This document shows positions 32,648 through 47,838 of a DNA stretch of 64,000 nt, one piece after another. The notes beneath the pieces are model-generated. The model searched no databases. It was not told where the DNA came from and saw nothing but the letters and a program-made list of their open reading frames with translations. Origin of the DNA: Virgibacillus aidingensis (GTDB taxonomy: Bacteria; Bacillota; Bacilli; Bacillales; Amphibacillaceae); NCBI RefSeq assembly GCF_010994035.1, contig NZ_WIXN01000015.1, forward strand, positions 37,150-101,149, read 5' to 3'. Position 1 is the stretch's first letter, and each line of letters begins with the position of its first letter. Position numbers and translations under genes: made by a program.

Positions 32648-32809
32648 ATGTCCACGGAGGAGCAGTCCCGGCCAAACAGCAATGAAACTAGTGCAATTGA
32701 GAATATGATCAGCGAAGGAGGTCTGGGGGCAGATATTTATTATATACACCGCACCACGGACAAAGAAAATAATAAAAGTACCCCGGCACGGCTGGGAGAA
32801 CCGAAATAA
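32648..32809 (+). CDS. small hypothetical protein (53 residues)
   Basis: Short ORF beginning MSTEEQSRPNSNETS and ending RLGEPK. GGGAGG lies six bases before the ATG, inside a strong purine run (AGGAGAAGGGAGG). The protein is hydrophilic, with a glycine-rich centre (ISEGGLGADIYYIH). I do not recognise a family. It fills the gap between upp and the protease gene. Frames on the opposite strand over the same DNA lack a ribosome-binding site, so this strand is preferred. Confidence 0.55.
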   Translation: MSTEEQSRPNSNETSAIENMISEGGLGADIYYIHRTTDKENNKSTPARLGEPK

Positions 32810-32950
32810 CATCCAAACAAAAGGACATACCAATTCATAGCTGTGCCCCACCATACACCCTCCTGAAAATTCTGCACAAAAGCCGCTGCACCCATCAGTG
32901 TATAATATCCTGCTTTTTCCAAAAACTAGAATGGGAAAGGAGGGTTATTC

Positions 32951-35125
32951 ATGCGCCTATACTTCCTCGCAGCGACATTAATTTTCTTTACACTGCTGCC
33001 GCAAACTGTACAAGCGGAAACAGAGAATGTTCAATCAGTTATTATTGAAGTGGAAGGAAATCCACAGAAACATAAAGCGTACATTGAAACATATCATCCC
33101 TTTATTGAAGTCGTCGCAACGTACGATATTCTTTTGAATGGGCTGGCTTTACAAGGCTCTCCGGATAAACTGGAACGAATGGAAACATTGGAATTTATTA
33201 AAAGCATGCATACTGCTCAATCCTACGAAACACTGCCTGCTCCGGTTACAGATGCCGGCGAATTAGGTGAAAATACTGTTTTTCCTTCCGATTTAAATAC
33301 AACCTCCTATACCGGTAGGGGCGTAAAGGTTGCGGTAATCGATACGGGAATTGACTATAACCACCCGGACCTTGAGCTTAATTACCGGGGCGGCTATGAT
33401 CTTGTGGATTTGGATGAAGATCCGATGGAAACAACACCTGAAGAAGGCATTCCAACAAGTCACGGATCCCATGTTGCAGGCATTATTGCTGCAAATGGGG
33501 AACTGCAGGGGGTTGCCCCTGATGCGGAAATTTATGCGTACCGTGCACTTGGGCCCGGCGGAAGAGGAACGTCAGTCCAGGTGATTGCCGCCATGGAAAA
33601 GGCAGCGGAAAATGGTGCAGATGTAATTAACTTATCTCTGGGAAATAATGTGAACGGGCCGGATTATCCGACAAGTCTTGCTGTAAATCGTGCGGCAGAA
33701 CTCGGTATCTCTGTCGTCACTGCGAATGGAAACAGCGGACCGGATGATTGGACAGTAGGATCTCCCGCAGCAGCCGCCGGGGCGTTCTCCGTCGGGGCAT
33801 ACAGTCCGGAGATGGAGGTGCCTTATTTATATGAATCCAAAAAAAACAGAGAAATATCTTTTGCTCCAATGATTGGTTCTCCGCCATGGGATGTGGAAAA
33901 AGCATATCCAATCACAAATAAGGAAGATGACTATGCCGGAAAAATTGCCTTAATAGCAAGAGGCGAAACTTCTTTGTTTGATAAGGCGAAAACAGCTGAA
34001 GAACAGGGGGCGGTTGCGGTGATTATTCATAATAACGAGGAAGGGATATTTCAAGGCAGCGTCCAGCATGATAACCATCCCATCTCCATACCGGCAGCAG
34101 CTATTTCCAAGGAAGATGGAGCATGGCTGGAGGAACAGTTAAATAAAGAAGCGACATATCTGGAAACAGATTATAAGGAGGTAGCCAGCGGGGCAGCGCC
34201 CTTCAGCTCACGGGGACCTGTCACGGTAAACTGGAAAATCAAGCCGGATATATTAGCACCTGGCACAAATATTGTCAGCACCGTGCCGGGCGGTTACCAG
34301 GCGCTTCAGGGGACAAGCATGGCTGCTCCCCATGTCACAGGGGCAATTGCTTTAATTAAAGAAGCCCGTCCTGATTGGACAAATGAACAAATACACGGTG
34401 CATTAAAAACAACCGCCCTCAGAATGAAAGGAGAAGACCATACCCCGCTGGAACCGATTATCCAGGGGATGGGCGAGATTAGTCCGGAAGCTGCCATTGA
34501 AACCAATACAATTATTTACGACCCTTTACTTTCTTTTGGAAAAACAGATACGTATACGAAAGAATTATCAGAAACAATCACCATCGAAAATATGTCAGAG
34601 GAAGAAAAGACGTATTACTTTTCCTATCCGGATAAACAGCAGGGAATCACATGGGAACTGCCGCAGCAAATCACATTGGAAGCAAAGGAAAAAAGAGAGG
34701 TTCCGGTCCGCGTGAAAGTGACAGCGCCCAATTTAAGTGAAGGTGTACATCAGGGCTGGCTTACATTGAATGAAAGAGAAAAAAGCTATCACCTGCCTTA
34801 TTTATTTGTAAATCAGGAAGCAGATAATCCAAAAGTTATGGGCTTTGAGTTTTCACTGAAACCCTTTTCTGATGAAGTCTTTGCCTATCAGCTGTATATT
34901 ACAGATCCGGCAAGACGGGTCAGAATAGACTTATATGATCCGGACACACTGATGTTTGAGCGTAATTTACTGGACACGGAAGATGTGCAGGTTGGAAATA
35001 ACGAAGGACAGCTGAAAAAATCAGAAGCAGGAGAGCCGGGGCACTATGCCGCAATCATTACTGTTTCACTGGAAGACGGCACCTATGAGAGCTACCAGAT
35101 GGAGCTGTATATGGAACCGGAATAA
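32951..35125 (+). CDS. secreted subtilisin-family serine protease, Vpr-like
   Basis: 724-residue S8 protease. Signal peptide of about 22 residues ending QTVQA; inhibitor-like propeptide (about 28-95); catalytic domain with D131 (VIDTGID), H171 (HGSHVAG) and S456 (GTSMAAPH). A protease-associated (PA) domain is inserted between His and Ser (about 310-410), as in Vpr/C5a-peptidase-like subtilases. The C-terminal 200 residues look like beta-sandwich domains. The family degrades extracellular protein, and B. subtilis Vpr also processes signalling pro-peptides. AAAGGAGGG precedes the ATG. Shorter than B. subtilis Vpr (806), so the orthology is not certain. Confidence 0.9.
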   Translation: MRLYFLAATLIFFTLLPQTVQAETENVQSVIIEVEGNPQKHKAYIETYHPFIEVVATYDILLNGLALQGSPDKLERMETLEFIKSMHTAQSYETLPAPVTDAGELGENTVFPSDLNTTSYTGRGVKVAVIDTGIDYNHPDLELNYRGGYDLVDLDEDPMETTPEEGIPTSHGSHVAGIIAANGELQGVAPDAEIYAYRALGPGGRGTSVQVIAAMEKAAENGADVINLSLGNNVNGPDYPTSLAVNRAAELGISVVTANGNSGPDDWTVGSPAAAAGAFSVGAYSPEMEVPYLYESKKNREISFAPMIGSPPWDVEKAYPITNKEDDYAGKIALIARGETSLFDKAKTAEEQGAVAVIIHNNEEGIFQGSVQHDNHPISIPAAAISKEDGAWLEEQLNKEATYLETDYKEVASGAAPFSSRGPVTVNWKIKPDILAPGTNIVSTVPGGYQALQGTSMAAPHVTGAIALIKEARPDWTNEQIHGALKTTALRMKGEDHTPLEPIIQGMGEISPEAAIETNTIIYDPLLSFGKTDTYTKELSETITIENMSEEEKTYYFSYPDKQQGITWELPQQITLEAKEKREVPVRVKVTAPNLSEGVHQGWLTLNEREKSYHLPYLFVNQEADNPKVMGFEFSLKPFSDEVFAYQLYITDPARRVRIDLYDPDTLMFERNLLDTEDVQVGNNEGQLKKSEAGEPGHYAAIITVSLEDGTYESYQMELYMEPE

Positions 35126-35715
35126 TAACGTGGACAAGCGGAAAATAACATTTGACGGGACAGGGAATAAACTTACTCTGTCCCGGAAATTATTACATGC
35201 AATGTTCACAAAAATGTCACTTAATTTCATAATGAATATCCAGTAAAATGGTTAAATAAGACTGTTGTTTTTGTGACTGGACCGCTAATGCAATCGGCTG
35301 TATGAAACGGGCAAAATACCAGGAAAATCGGGGTTCCGGAAAAAGCCGGTAGAATAAAGAGAAAACATGCTTTATTGTAATTGACAACACCTACCGGCTA
35401 TTGTAAACTATCTTAGTGTGGAATGGTAAGGGCTTCAAACGAAAGGGGCTATATAAAGCTGATACATATCATTCTAATAGCATGAAGCAATGGCAGTGAT
35501 AAAGGGTCCATTTAATAGGAAGATTTTCGTAATGAGTTTAAAACAAATAGCTGAAAATCATTAAACAATTGCCGGAATGAATGCTGACAGATTAAGCCTT
35601 TTTGTAAAGGCCAAAATGGAAAAAGATATGATCATCTTTACACCCTCGAATCTATGAAAAACAATCATTCGATCACAATAGCTATTTGGGAAAAATGATG
35701 AGAGTAGTGGACAAG
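35126..35715. other. intergenic region before the atp operon
   Basis: 590 bases. It has a stem CGGGACAG / CTGTCCCG at 35156-35185 without a proper T-run and the atp promoter at 35381-35409. The long leader from 35415 to atpI shows no structure I can name. Confidence 0.5.
35345..35409 (+). promoter_or_regulatory. atp operon promoter with a flanking inverted repeat
   Basis: TTGACA (35381-35386), a 17-base spacer and TAAACT (35404-35409). A perfect 9-bp inverted repeat AGCCGGTAG / CTACCGGCT lies with one arm at about 35344-35352 and the other inside the spacer (about 35392-35400), bracketing the -35 box. This is a possible operator. Confidence 0.6.
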
Positions 35716-36123
35716 ATGTCGGAATACGAAAAGATGACAATACGTCAGCGAAAATGGATGCTGTATCTTCTTTCGATATTGGTACTCGGAGCCGGCTTCA
35801 CACCATATCCGCGAGTTTTCCTCGGGCTCCTTTTAGGGAGTGTCGTAAGTTTCTATAATCTTTGGCTGCTGCAGCGCAAAACAAGCCAATTTGGCCGGGC
35901 TGCCGCCGAACGGGGTTCGATGATGGGCATCGGGACCTTTTCAAGACTGGCTGCCGCCGCGTTAGCTGTAGTCATCGCGCTTCGATTTGAAGAAAATTTT
36001 CATATTATTGCCGTAGTTGTTGGACTGGGGACTTCCTATGTTATCATTATGCTGGACTATCTTTTATTTTCACTGCGCAATGATATGAAATCCGACAAAT
36101 CAGACAGCGGAAGCAGGAAATGA
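35716..36123 (+). CDS. atpI: ATP synthase accessory subunit I
   Basis: About 135 residues, with four hydrophobic segments, of the AtpI family, which helps assemble the c-ring. The body (RQRKWMLYLLSILVLGAGFT, then YPRVFLGLLLGSVVSFYNLWLL) is family-like. The start is uncertain: I use ATG 35716 because it gives MSEYEKM, a natural-looking start. ATGs at 35695 and 35698 are equally free of a strong ribosome-binding site. First gene of the atp operon. Confidence 0.85.
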   Translation: MSEYEKMTIRQRKWMLYLLSILVLGAGFTPYPRVFLGLLLGSVVSFYNLWLLQRKTSQFGRAAAERGSMMGIGTFSRLAAAALAVVIALRFEENFHIIAVVVGLGTSYVIIMLDYLLFSLRNDMKSDKSDSGSRK

Positions 36124-36259
36124 ATATTTTCCCTGAGAAAACCTGGTTTGTCTTCTTATTTGAAGGCGAATGGCCTCGAGACAGCTGGGGCAAACATTGG
36201 CCCGGGGCTCTTACAGCAGATATTTATTCAGGCCACTGCAAAAAAAGGATGCTTGTTGA

Positions 36260-37251
<992 letters not shown>

Positions 37252-37274
37252 TAAAGGTTTTTGAAAGCACAAGG

Positions 37275-37306
37275 TGGCGAAGTTCATTCGTATGAAATCT
37301 TCGCCA
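37275..37306 (+). promoter_or_regulatory. intercistronic hairpin after atpE
   Basis: Perfect 8-bp stem TGGCGAAG / CTTCGCCA with a 16-base loop and no T-run, in a 177-base gap. It may stabilise the atpE message, whose product is needed in excess, or reduce read-through. Confidence 0.55.
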
Positions 37307-37428
37307 TTCCTTTATGTAGTGTGGCAATGGGAAAAATATTCCGTATATGTATCTATAACCATATGATAGATAAACGAAACTTCATTTAAGATAAAAAGCT
37401 CTATCCAAGTGTGAAAGGAGTGAAAGCT

Positions 37429-37956
37429 GTGCACCAATACATTGATTTTCTGACAATCGGTGCGACTGTGGGCGGGTTTCAGGTAGGAGACATGATTGTA
37501 CAGTTATTCTTCTTTATTTTATTGCTGTACTTGCTCAAGAAAGTGGCCTGGGGTCCGGTAATGAACATCATGGAAAAACGGGAAAATTACGTAGCAAACG
37601 AAATAGAGCAGGCGGAACAAAGTCGTCTGGAAGCAGAAGAAGCATCTAAAAAAGCGACAGAGCAATTAAATCAGACAAAACAGGAAGCACAACAGATCAT
37701 TGAAGATGCAAAGAAAGCTGCGGAATCGCAGGAAGCGAAAATAATTGCATCCGCAAGAACGGAAGCAGACCGCTTAAAAGAAGCTGCACAGGCTGATATA
37801 CAAAATGAGAAGGAAAAAGCACTGCAGGCATTGCAGGACAAAGTGGCATCACTATCTGTACTCATTGCAAGCAAGGTGATTGAAAAAGAAATCAGTGCTC
37901 AGGATCAGGAGAAACTGATTAATGAATATATTAAAGAGGTAGGAGAAGAGCTATGA
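37429..37956 (+). CDS. atpF: ATP synthase subunit b
   Basis: 175-residue stator subunit: one N-terminal membrane helix (IVQLFFFILLLYLLKKVAWG), then a long charged coiled coil that binds F1 and delta. GTG 37429 lies eight bases after GAAAGGAG and is preferred to the GTG at 37411, which precedes the ribosome-binding site. It overlaps atpH by four bases. Confidence 0.93.
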   Translation: MHQYIDFLTIGATVGGFQVGDMIVQLFFFILLLYLLKKVAWGPVMNIMEKRENYVANEIEQAEQSRLEAEEASKKATEQLNQTKQEAQQIIEDAKKAAESQEAKIIASARTEADRLKEAAQADIQNEKEKALQALQDKVASLSVLIASKVIEKEISAQDQEKLINEYIKEVGEEL

Positions 37957-38498
37957 GTGAAGCTGTAGTTGCTAAACGTTATGCAGATGCTCTTTTCCAG
38001 CTCGGAAATGAAAAAGCGGTACTGGACTCCCTCTTGGAAGAGTTCCGTACGGTAAAGAAAGTTTTTGAAACAAATGCCAATTTTAATACATTCCTGAAGC
38101 ATCCTCGTGTTCATAATGAGAAAAAGAAACAATTTCTTGATGAAGTGTTTCAAGGTCTGTCAGCGGATGTCGTGAATACAATTAAACTCCTTGTAGAACG
38201 GCAGCGCAGCGAGATCCTACCATCCATTATTGATCATTTTATCCAATTAGTATATGATGCAAAAGGAATTGCAGCAGCAACCGTTTATTCCGTACGTGAG
38301 CTGGATTCAGCCGAATTGAAGGAACTGGAAAGTGCTTTTGCGAAACGCTTTAATAAAAATGCGCTATACCTTGAAAACAAGGTGGATCCTTCTATTTTGG
38401 GCGGAATCAGAATACGCCTGGGCAATACGATATTTGACGGCTCTATCAGCGGAAAACTGAAAAGAATAGAACGGAAGATTGTAACTGCAAACAAATGA
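37953..38498 (+). CDS. atpH: ATP synthase subunit delta
   Basis: 181-residue stator subunit linking b to the top of F1. The N-terminal six-helix domain starts VAKRYADALFQLG, and the C-terminal GGIRIRLGNTIFDGSISGKL is the family signature. ATGA overlap with atpF. Confidence 0.94.
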   Translation: MSEAVVAKRYADALFQLGNEKAVLDSLLEEFRTVKKVFETNANFNTFLKHPRVHNEKKKQFLDEVFQGLSADVVNTIKLLVERQRSEILPSIIDHFIQLVYDAKGIAAATVYSVRELDSAELKELESAFAKRFNKNALYLENKVDPSILGGIRIRLGNTIFDGSISGKLKRIERKIVTANK

Positions 38499-38510
38499 CG
38501 ATAGGGGTGA

Positions 38511-40031
<1,521 letters not shown>

Positions 40032-40053
40032 TCTTTGATTTACGACCTTTTAA

Positions 40054-40932
<879 letters not shown>

Positions 40933-40952
40933 CTCCTGCCAAGAATAGCTAG

Positions 40953-42374
<1,422 letters not shown>

Positions 42375-42390
42375 TTCCAGCCTAAAAATA

Positions 42391-42854
<464 letters not shown>

Positions 42855-42856
<2 letters not shown>

Positions 42857-42898
42857 AAAATTGCAACAAGGGGACGGTTCTCCTGTTGCAATTTTTTT
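42855..42898 (+). terminator. terminator of the atp operon, made of a dispersed repeat
   Basis: Perfect 11-bp stem AAATTGCAACA / TGTTGCAATTT around AGGGGACGGTTCTCC, followed by T-rich sequence. The loop is the GGGACGGTTCTCC core also found at 325-354 and 57338-57396. Confidence 0.88.
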
Positions 42899-43788
42899 AT
42901 GCTTGTGCTCGGCACGCTACATGTTTTAGTTTTGCGGATAACTTGGCAGCCAAATTTGAATGCATCAGCTTATAGGAAGGCAAAGGAATGTGGCGTGTTA
43001 TCGTAGACAGAATTGAGCAAGAACCCGGCAAAAGTGTCTTTGAGGAGAGTTATCATGGACAGAAATGAGCAAGACCTCGGTAAAAGTGTCTTTGAGGAGA
43101 GTTATCGTGGCCAGAAATGAACAAGACCTCGGTAAAAGTGTCTTTGATAAGTGTTATCGTGGCCAGAAATGAGCAAAACCTCGGTAATAGTGTCTTTGAG
43201 GAGAGTTATCGCGGACAGAAATGAGCAAGACCTCGGTAATAGTGTCTTTGAGGAGAGTTATCGTGGCCAGAAATGAGCAAGACCTCGGTAATAGTGTCTT
43301 TGAGGAGAGTTATCGCGGACAGAAATGAGCAAGACCCCGGTAAAAGTGTCTTTAATAAGAGAACTCAAGGTCAAATTTGGGAAGAACTAGGGAAAATGCC
43401 ACAAGAGACAGAGATATACAATTGGTTCAGAAATCCCCTATAATTATTTCCCATCATCATTATTTATTTATTACCTCATGACGCCGGGTTTTCTTACTAT
43501 GATATTATCCCTAAAGGGAAGGGATTTTTAGTAATTATTGATAAGAGGCTGTAGTTTTTTTAATTCCGTCTGTATTTTGGATATTGCGTTTGAAAGCAGT
43601 AACGCATTGTATGTAAATTTTTTCCATGAGAAATCAATATCATTGTCGATATTTCCCGGGAAATGATAAATAATGCCATATTATTATTAATATTGTCATG
43701 CTGAAAATGCTTTCAATTATATTATTAGTTGACTTACTGCCTTATACATGGCAAAGTTGCAATTAGCAAGAAATAAAGGTGGCTTTAT
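42899..43788. other. intergenic region atpC-ywzB
   Basis: 890 bases: the 52-bp tandem array (42995-43361), then about 420 AT-rich bases with no gene or promoter I would defend. Confidence 0.6.
42995..43361. repeat. tandem array, seven units of 52 bp
   Basis: The landmark GTGTCTT recurs at 43034, 43086, 43138, 43190, 43242, 43294 and 43346, an exact 52-bp period. Other conserved parts of the unit are GAGGAGAGTTATCG, GGCCAGAAATGAGCAA and ACCTCGGTAA. The outer units are more diverged. The period is not a multiple of three, so it is not coding. No spacer/repeat alternation, so it is not CRISPR. Confidence 0.92.
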
Positions 43789-44019
43789 ATGTTTCCAATA
43801 GGACAGTTAGCAATCATTAGCATGGTATCCCATTTAATTTTCATCTACATAACATGGAAAGTGATGCTGGGTATAAACTTTGAACCAATCATCCGTAAAG
43901 GACGTACAAAGGAAGCAAGGATTTTCTTCCTGTTCATTGCAATCGTCATTGGTACGGGTGTCAGCAGATTTGTCCTGGACATCCTTCAATGGTCCAGGGA
44001 TCTTATTTATTTGTTTTAA
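43789..44019 (+). CDS. ywzB: YwzB-family (DUF1146) small membrane protein
   Basis: 76 residues with two membrane segments (about 8-28 and 47-68) and the conserved middle ITWKVMLGINFEPIIRKGR. The family lies downstream of the atp operon in Bacillaceae; function unknown. AAGGTGG precedes the ATG. Own terminator follows. Confidence 0.9.
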   Translation: MFPIGQLAIISMVSHLIFIYITWKVMLGINFEPIIRKGRTKEARIFFLFIAIVIGTGVSRFVLDILQWSRDLIYLF

Positions 44020-44765
44020 GGAAAAATCGGTTATTATAACCGATTTTTTATTTTTCATTAAAACAATGAATAATTTTCAAATCTGATGTATAGGCAATCG
44101 GACGCCTTCACTAAAGCTGATGCAAATTTTTCTACCCTGAATTTACAGCCTCCAGATATTTTCTCCTTCAAGTGCTTATGTTATGAAATTATTATCATAT
44201 TCCAATTCAAGCCAGAATGACGGCAGGTGGAGAATTTATATAGAAAAAGTACAATACATTGTCATAAAAACAAAAAATAAGGTAAACTATAGATAAGCTA
44301 GTCGAAAACACAGGGAAATGATCGAATAATATATTGACCCGTAAAATTTACTGCGCACAGGCCAATTTATTTGTTTGCATAAAAGCATCATAAGCTCATC
44401 GAGCGTTAAACCAGTAAATTCGATAGGTAAAAATGCTAATACACTTAACTGCGGGCAATATAAAATTGTGCTTGTCTGACATCTGGTTATGATGATATAA
44501 TGGTTATTGGTTATTTTAAAAAAAAGGATAGTATAGCACTTAAATTTATGAATAAAAAAGACACAATTCGACATTTTTGGTACTTCCATGCATACAATAA
44601 CTTTTATCGGGTATATATCAACTGGAAAGAAAATTAAAACCAGTCAGTATGCCGAAAAGTAACTAAAATGATACTACGTAAGAGTTACATACATGATTGG
44701 AACACCTATCCTGAATAATGAATATTAATATAATGTGAAACTGGATCTGAAGGAGATTTGAAAAT
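44020..44765. other. intergenic region ywzB-murAA
   Basis: About 745 AT-rich bases. It holds the ywzB terminator and TTCGACATT (44567-44575), a 7/9 match to a Spo0A box on the minus strand. B. subtilis has ywmA and ywmB hereabouts; I see neither. Confidence 0.45.
44022..44052. terminator. terminator after ywzB
   Basis: Perfect stem AAAAATCGGTTA / TAACCGATTTTT with a short loop, ending in T-run; works in either direction. Confidence 0.85.
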
Positions 44766-46094
44766 ATGGAAAAAATCATCGTGAAAGGCGGACAACAACT
44801 TAAAGGTACCGTCAAGGTGGAGGGTGCAAAGAATGCAGTTCTTCCAGTTATAGCAGCAAGCTTGCTTGCAAGCGAAGGAAAAAGCGTTATTACTGATGTA
44901 CCTGAGTTAGCTGATGTATATACAATAAATCAAGTATTAAGCAATATGAATGCAGATGTTGAATTTGAAAATAATACAGTTTATGTGGATGCTTCGGCAA
45001 AACTGAAAACAGAAGCCCCTTTTGAATATGTTAGGAAAATGCGTGCATCTGTACTGGTGCTGGGCCCGCTGCTGTCACGGTACGGACACGCAAACGTTGC
45101 CATGCCGGGCGGCTGTGCCATCGGCTCCAGACCTATTGACCTGCACTTAAAAGGCTTTGAAGCAATGGGAGCAGAAGTACATGTAGGAAATGGATTTGTA
45201 GAAGCTCATGTAAATGGGCGTCTTCAAGGTGCAAAAATTTACTTGGATATGCCGAGTGTCGGAGCTACGGAAAATATCATGATGGCAGCTGCATTGGCTG
45301 AAGGAAGAACCATTATTGAAAATAGCGCCAAGGAACCGGAAATTGTTGATTTGGCCAATTATTTAAATAAAATGGGCGCTAAAATCGTAGGGGCCGGAAC
45401 AGAAACCATTCGGATTGACGGGGTAGAAAAGCTCACAGGTACGGAGCACGCGATTATACCTGATCGTGTGGAAGCCGGTACATTTATGGTAGCTGCGGCA
45501 ATTACCGGGGGAAATATCTTGATTGAAAATGCAGAAAGTGAGCATTTGCGTTCCGTTATTTCCAAATTGGAAGAAATGGGTGTTATAGTTACAGAGGAAA
45601 AGCATGGTTTACGGGTGATCGGACCGAAAGAGTTAAAAGCTACAGATATTAAAACATTGCCGCATCCAGGTTTTCCTACAGATATGCAGTCACAGATGAT
45701 GGCGCTAATGTTAAGTGCCCATGGCACCAGTGTCATTACCGAAACCGTATTTGAAAATCGCTTCATGCATGTGGAGGAATTCCGCCGCATGAATGCCAGC
45801 TTAAAAATTGAAGGACGCAGCGTCATTATTGAAGGGCCGAGTAACCTGCAGGGTGCTGAGGTTGCAGCAACGGATTTACGTGCAGCAGCAGCTCTTATTT
45901 TGGCTGGATTGCGCTCAGAAGGAATTACCCGCGTTACAGAATTAAAACATCTTGACCGCGGCTATGTAAATATTACAGGAAAGCTGGCATCCCTTGGAGC
46001 AGATATTGAACGTGTGGATGAAAATGGCAAAAAGGTTGAACCTTTTGTACAAGTAGATTATCGTCCGCAGCGAATTGTAGCAGAGCTTTCATAA
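44766..46094 (+). CDS. murAA: UDP-N-acetylglucosamine 1-carboxyvinyltransferase, MurAA type
   Basis: 442-residue MurA, the first step of peptidoglycan synthesis. [18 protein letters not shown] at the N-terminus; the active-site cysteine C117 in [18 protein letters not shown]; typical C-terminal [22 protein letters not shown] precedes the ATG. In B. subtilis murAA is the main enzyme and is followed by spoIID; here an 11-kb dpp/ykf block separates them. Confidence 0.96.
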   Translation: MEKIIVKGGQQLKGTVKVEGAKNAVLPVIAASLLASEGKSVITDVPELADVYTINQVLSNMNADVEFENNTVYVDASAKLKTEAPFEYVRKMRASVLVLGPLLSRYGHANVAMPGGCAIGSRPIDLHLKGFEAMGAEVHVGNGFVEAHVNGRLQGAKIYLDMPSVGATENIMMAAALAEGRTIIENSAKEPEIVDLANYLNKMGAKIVGAGTETIRIDGVEKLTGTEHAIIPDRVEAGTFMVAAAITGGNILIENAESEHLRSVISKLEEMGVIVTEEKHGLRVIGPKELKATDIKTLPHPGFPTDMQSQMMALMLSAHGTSVITETVFENRFMHVEEFRRMNASLKIEGRSVIIEGPSNLQGAEVAATDLRAAAALILAGLRSEGITRVTELKHLDRGYVNITGKLASLGADIERVDENGKKVEPFVQVDYRPQRIVAELS

Positions 46095-46118
46095 AACATG
46101 TATATTATGATAATGCAT

Positions 46119-46153
46119 AAAACAGGCGGTAAGTTTTTTCTGCCTGTTTTTTA
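46119..46153 (+). terminator. terminator of murAA
   Basis: 11-bp stem AAAACAGGCGG / CTGCCTGTTTT (one G-U pair), ending in a T-run. Confidence 0.87.
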
Positions 46154-46387
46154 ATGCGCATATACAGCAAATCTTGTAAAAAATTTGTCTCTATGACGCA
46201 CCTTGAATATCCCCGCTAAAAATAATCTCCAAATTGAAATTTAACTTTCTATAATAAGTTAATAAATGTGGCAGATAATTATTTCATTATCAAGCAGATC
46301 CCCCCTTATTTCTGCAAAAATCGTCAAAAATAATATTTCCTAATATTAAAATTACAAAAACATATAGCCAAATTCAGCAAATCAGAG

Positions 46388-46436
46388 TATAATATAAACA
46401 TCCTGATAAAAGAATAACGTCATTTTTCTTAAAATT
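46388..46436 (+). promoter_or_regulatory. TATAAT box with a CodY-like site downstream
   Basis: TATAAT at 46388-46393 with a poor -35. ATTTTTCTTAAAATT at 46422-46436 matches the CodY consensus AATTTTCWGAAAATT at 13 of 15 positions. The dpp operon is CodY-repressed in B. subtilis, so a CodY site here is expected, though it lies about 470 bases before dppA. Confidence 0.45.
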
Positions 46437-46575
46437 GTACACAATAATTGATATGATTCCCGGGATATCGTATATAACGATAGTGTCCTATGTACCACTT
46501 CTAGCTGAATATATTGTAAACTTCCCATGACAAGGGTCATAAAATCCAAAAAGATATGACGATTTTTATCATTTA

Positions 46576-46604
46576 TTGACTTTTCATAACGATAAATCTA
46601 TGGT
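46576..46604 (+). promoter_or_regulatory. candidate sigma-A promoter of the dpp operon
   Basis: TTGACT (46576-46581), a 17-base spacer and TATGGT (46599-46604). It would give a leader of about 290 bases. Confidence 0.5.
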
Positions 46605-46903
46605 AATATTGAATGAAAATTACAGAATGATAACCTGTCAGTTAAGAAGTTTTGCCAAATAAATAGTTGATACGTCCCTTGAATGGACTGCCAATGTATG
46701 CCCTTGCATAAATTTACAGATTTTTTGCACATTTGGGGATGCAAAGTACGGCGGATTGTGGGACAGTGGAATTGTAAATAATTGAATTCGGGTAAGCTAA
46801 AACTTTTAAGTCTTAAGTATAACAAAACTAATGTATTTACTAAAAGGGACAAGCAAACAAGAGTTTTTTAAAAATTTATAACATATAAAAAGGAGTAAAC
46901 CTT

Positions 46904-47728
46904 ATGAAACTGTATATTTCGGTAGATATGGAAGGAATCACAGGCATGCCCGATTATACATATGTGCTTGCAAATGAACATAATTATGAACGAGCAAGAA
47001 AAATTATGACAGAAGAAACAAACTATGTCATTGATGCGGCCCATCAATTTGGCTGCAAAGAAATACTCGTAAATGACAGCCACTCCAAAATGAACAATCT
47101 CTTAATTGATCATCTTCATGAAGAGGCCGCTTTAATTACCGGAGATGTGAAACCGTTTTCCATGGTGCAGGGGCTGGATGAGACATATGATGCTGCTATG
47201 TTTATTGGTTATCATTCCAGAGCAGGAAAGCCTGGTGTGATGTCCCATTCCATGATCCATGCCGTCCGCAATTTTTTTATTAATGATCATGCCATTGGAG
47301 AAATGGGTTTTAATGCATATTTTGCCGGCTACTTCGGCGTACCGCTCGTTCTCGTCAGCGGTGATGAACAAACAGCAGCAGAGGCCAATGAATTAATACC
47401 GGGCATAGCCACGGCTGTTGTAAAAGAATCGATCTCCAGGTCTGCTGCTAAAAGCCTGACACCGAAAAAAGCGGGAGTGCTGCTGGCGGGAAAAGTTAAG
47501 GAAGCACTGGAAAATCGTGCAAACATACAGCCTCTGGAACCGCCAATAAATCCGGAACTGAAAATTGAATTCAATAATTACGGACAAGCGGAATGGGCAC
47601 ATTTAATGCCAGGAACCGAAATTATACCCGGTACCACAACGGTCCGGTTTCAGGCAAAAGATATACTGGAAGCATACCGAGCCATGCTTGTGATGATCGA
47701 GCTTGCATTGCAAACCAAATTTTCATAG
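46904..47728 (+). CDS. dppA: D-aminopeptidase DppA
   Basis: 274-residue self-compartmentalising zinc peptidase that removes N-terminal D-residues such as D-Ala from peptides. All five metal ligands keep the B. subtilis numbering: D8 and E10 (SVDMEG), H60 (NDSH), H104 (GYHSRAG) and E133 (GEMGFNAYF). AAAGGAGTAA precedes the ATG. First gene of a dppABCDE-ykfABCD cluster devoted to murein peptides. Confidence 0.96.
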   Translation: MKLYISVDMEGITGMPDYTYVLANEHNYERARKIMTEETNYVIDAAHQFGCKEILVNDSHSKMNNLLIDHLHEEAALITGDVKPFSMVQGLDETYDAAMFIGYHSRAGKPGVMSHSMIHAVRNFFINDHAIGEMGFNAYFAGYFGVPLVLVSGDEQTAAEANELIPGIATAVVKESISRSAAKSLTPKKAGVLLAGKVKEALENRANIQPLEPPINPELKIEFNNYGQAEWAHLMPGTEIIPGTTTVRFQAKDILEAYRAMLVMIELALQTKFS

Positions 47729-47838
47729 AAAAATAGATAACAAAGCACGGCAGGAAAGATTACTTGTCTGCTGAAACGAAGGCTTGACCGCCCGTTAGCT
47801 GGGAGGCAGGCCGGGTTTTCCAAAGGGGGAGCATACTT

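Larger units (their letters stand above)
46154..46903. other. long dpp leader/promoter region
   Basis: 750 AT-rich bases upstream of dppA with a CodY-like box and two candidate promoters (see separate entries). No gene is seen. Bases 46640-46880 form an unexplained leader. Confidence 0.5.

Noticed and set aside
42995..43361. CRISPR array
   Set aside because: Units are head-to-tail copies with no unique spacers, and no cas genes are present. The same holds for 3613-3900 and 53482-54025.
44287..44589. 100-residue minus-strand ORF upstream of murAA
   Set aside because: No ribosome-binding site, low-complexity hydrophobic composition and no family. One short stretch (LTLDELM) resembles the receptor N-terminus, but that is too little.
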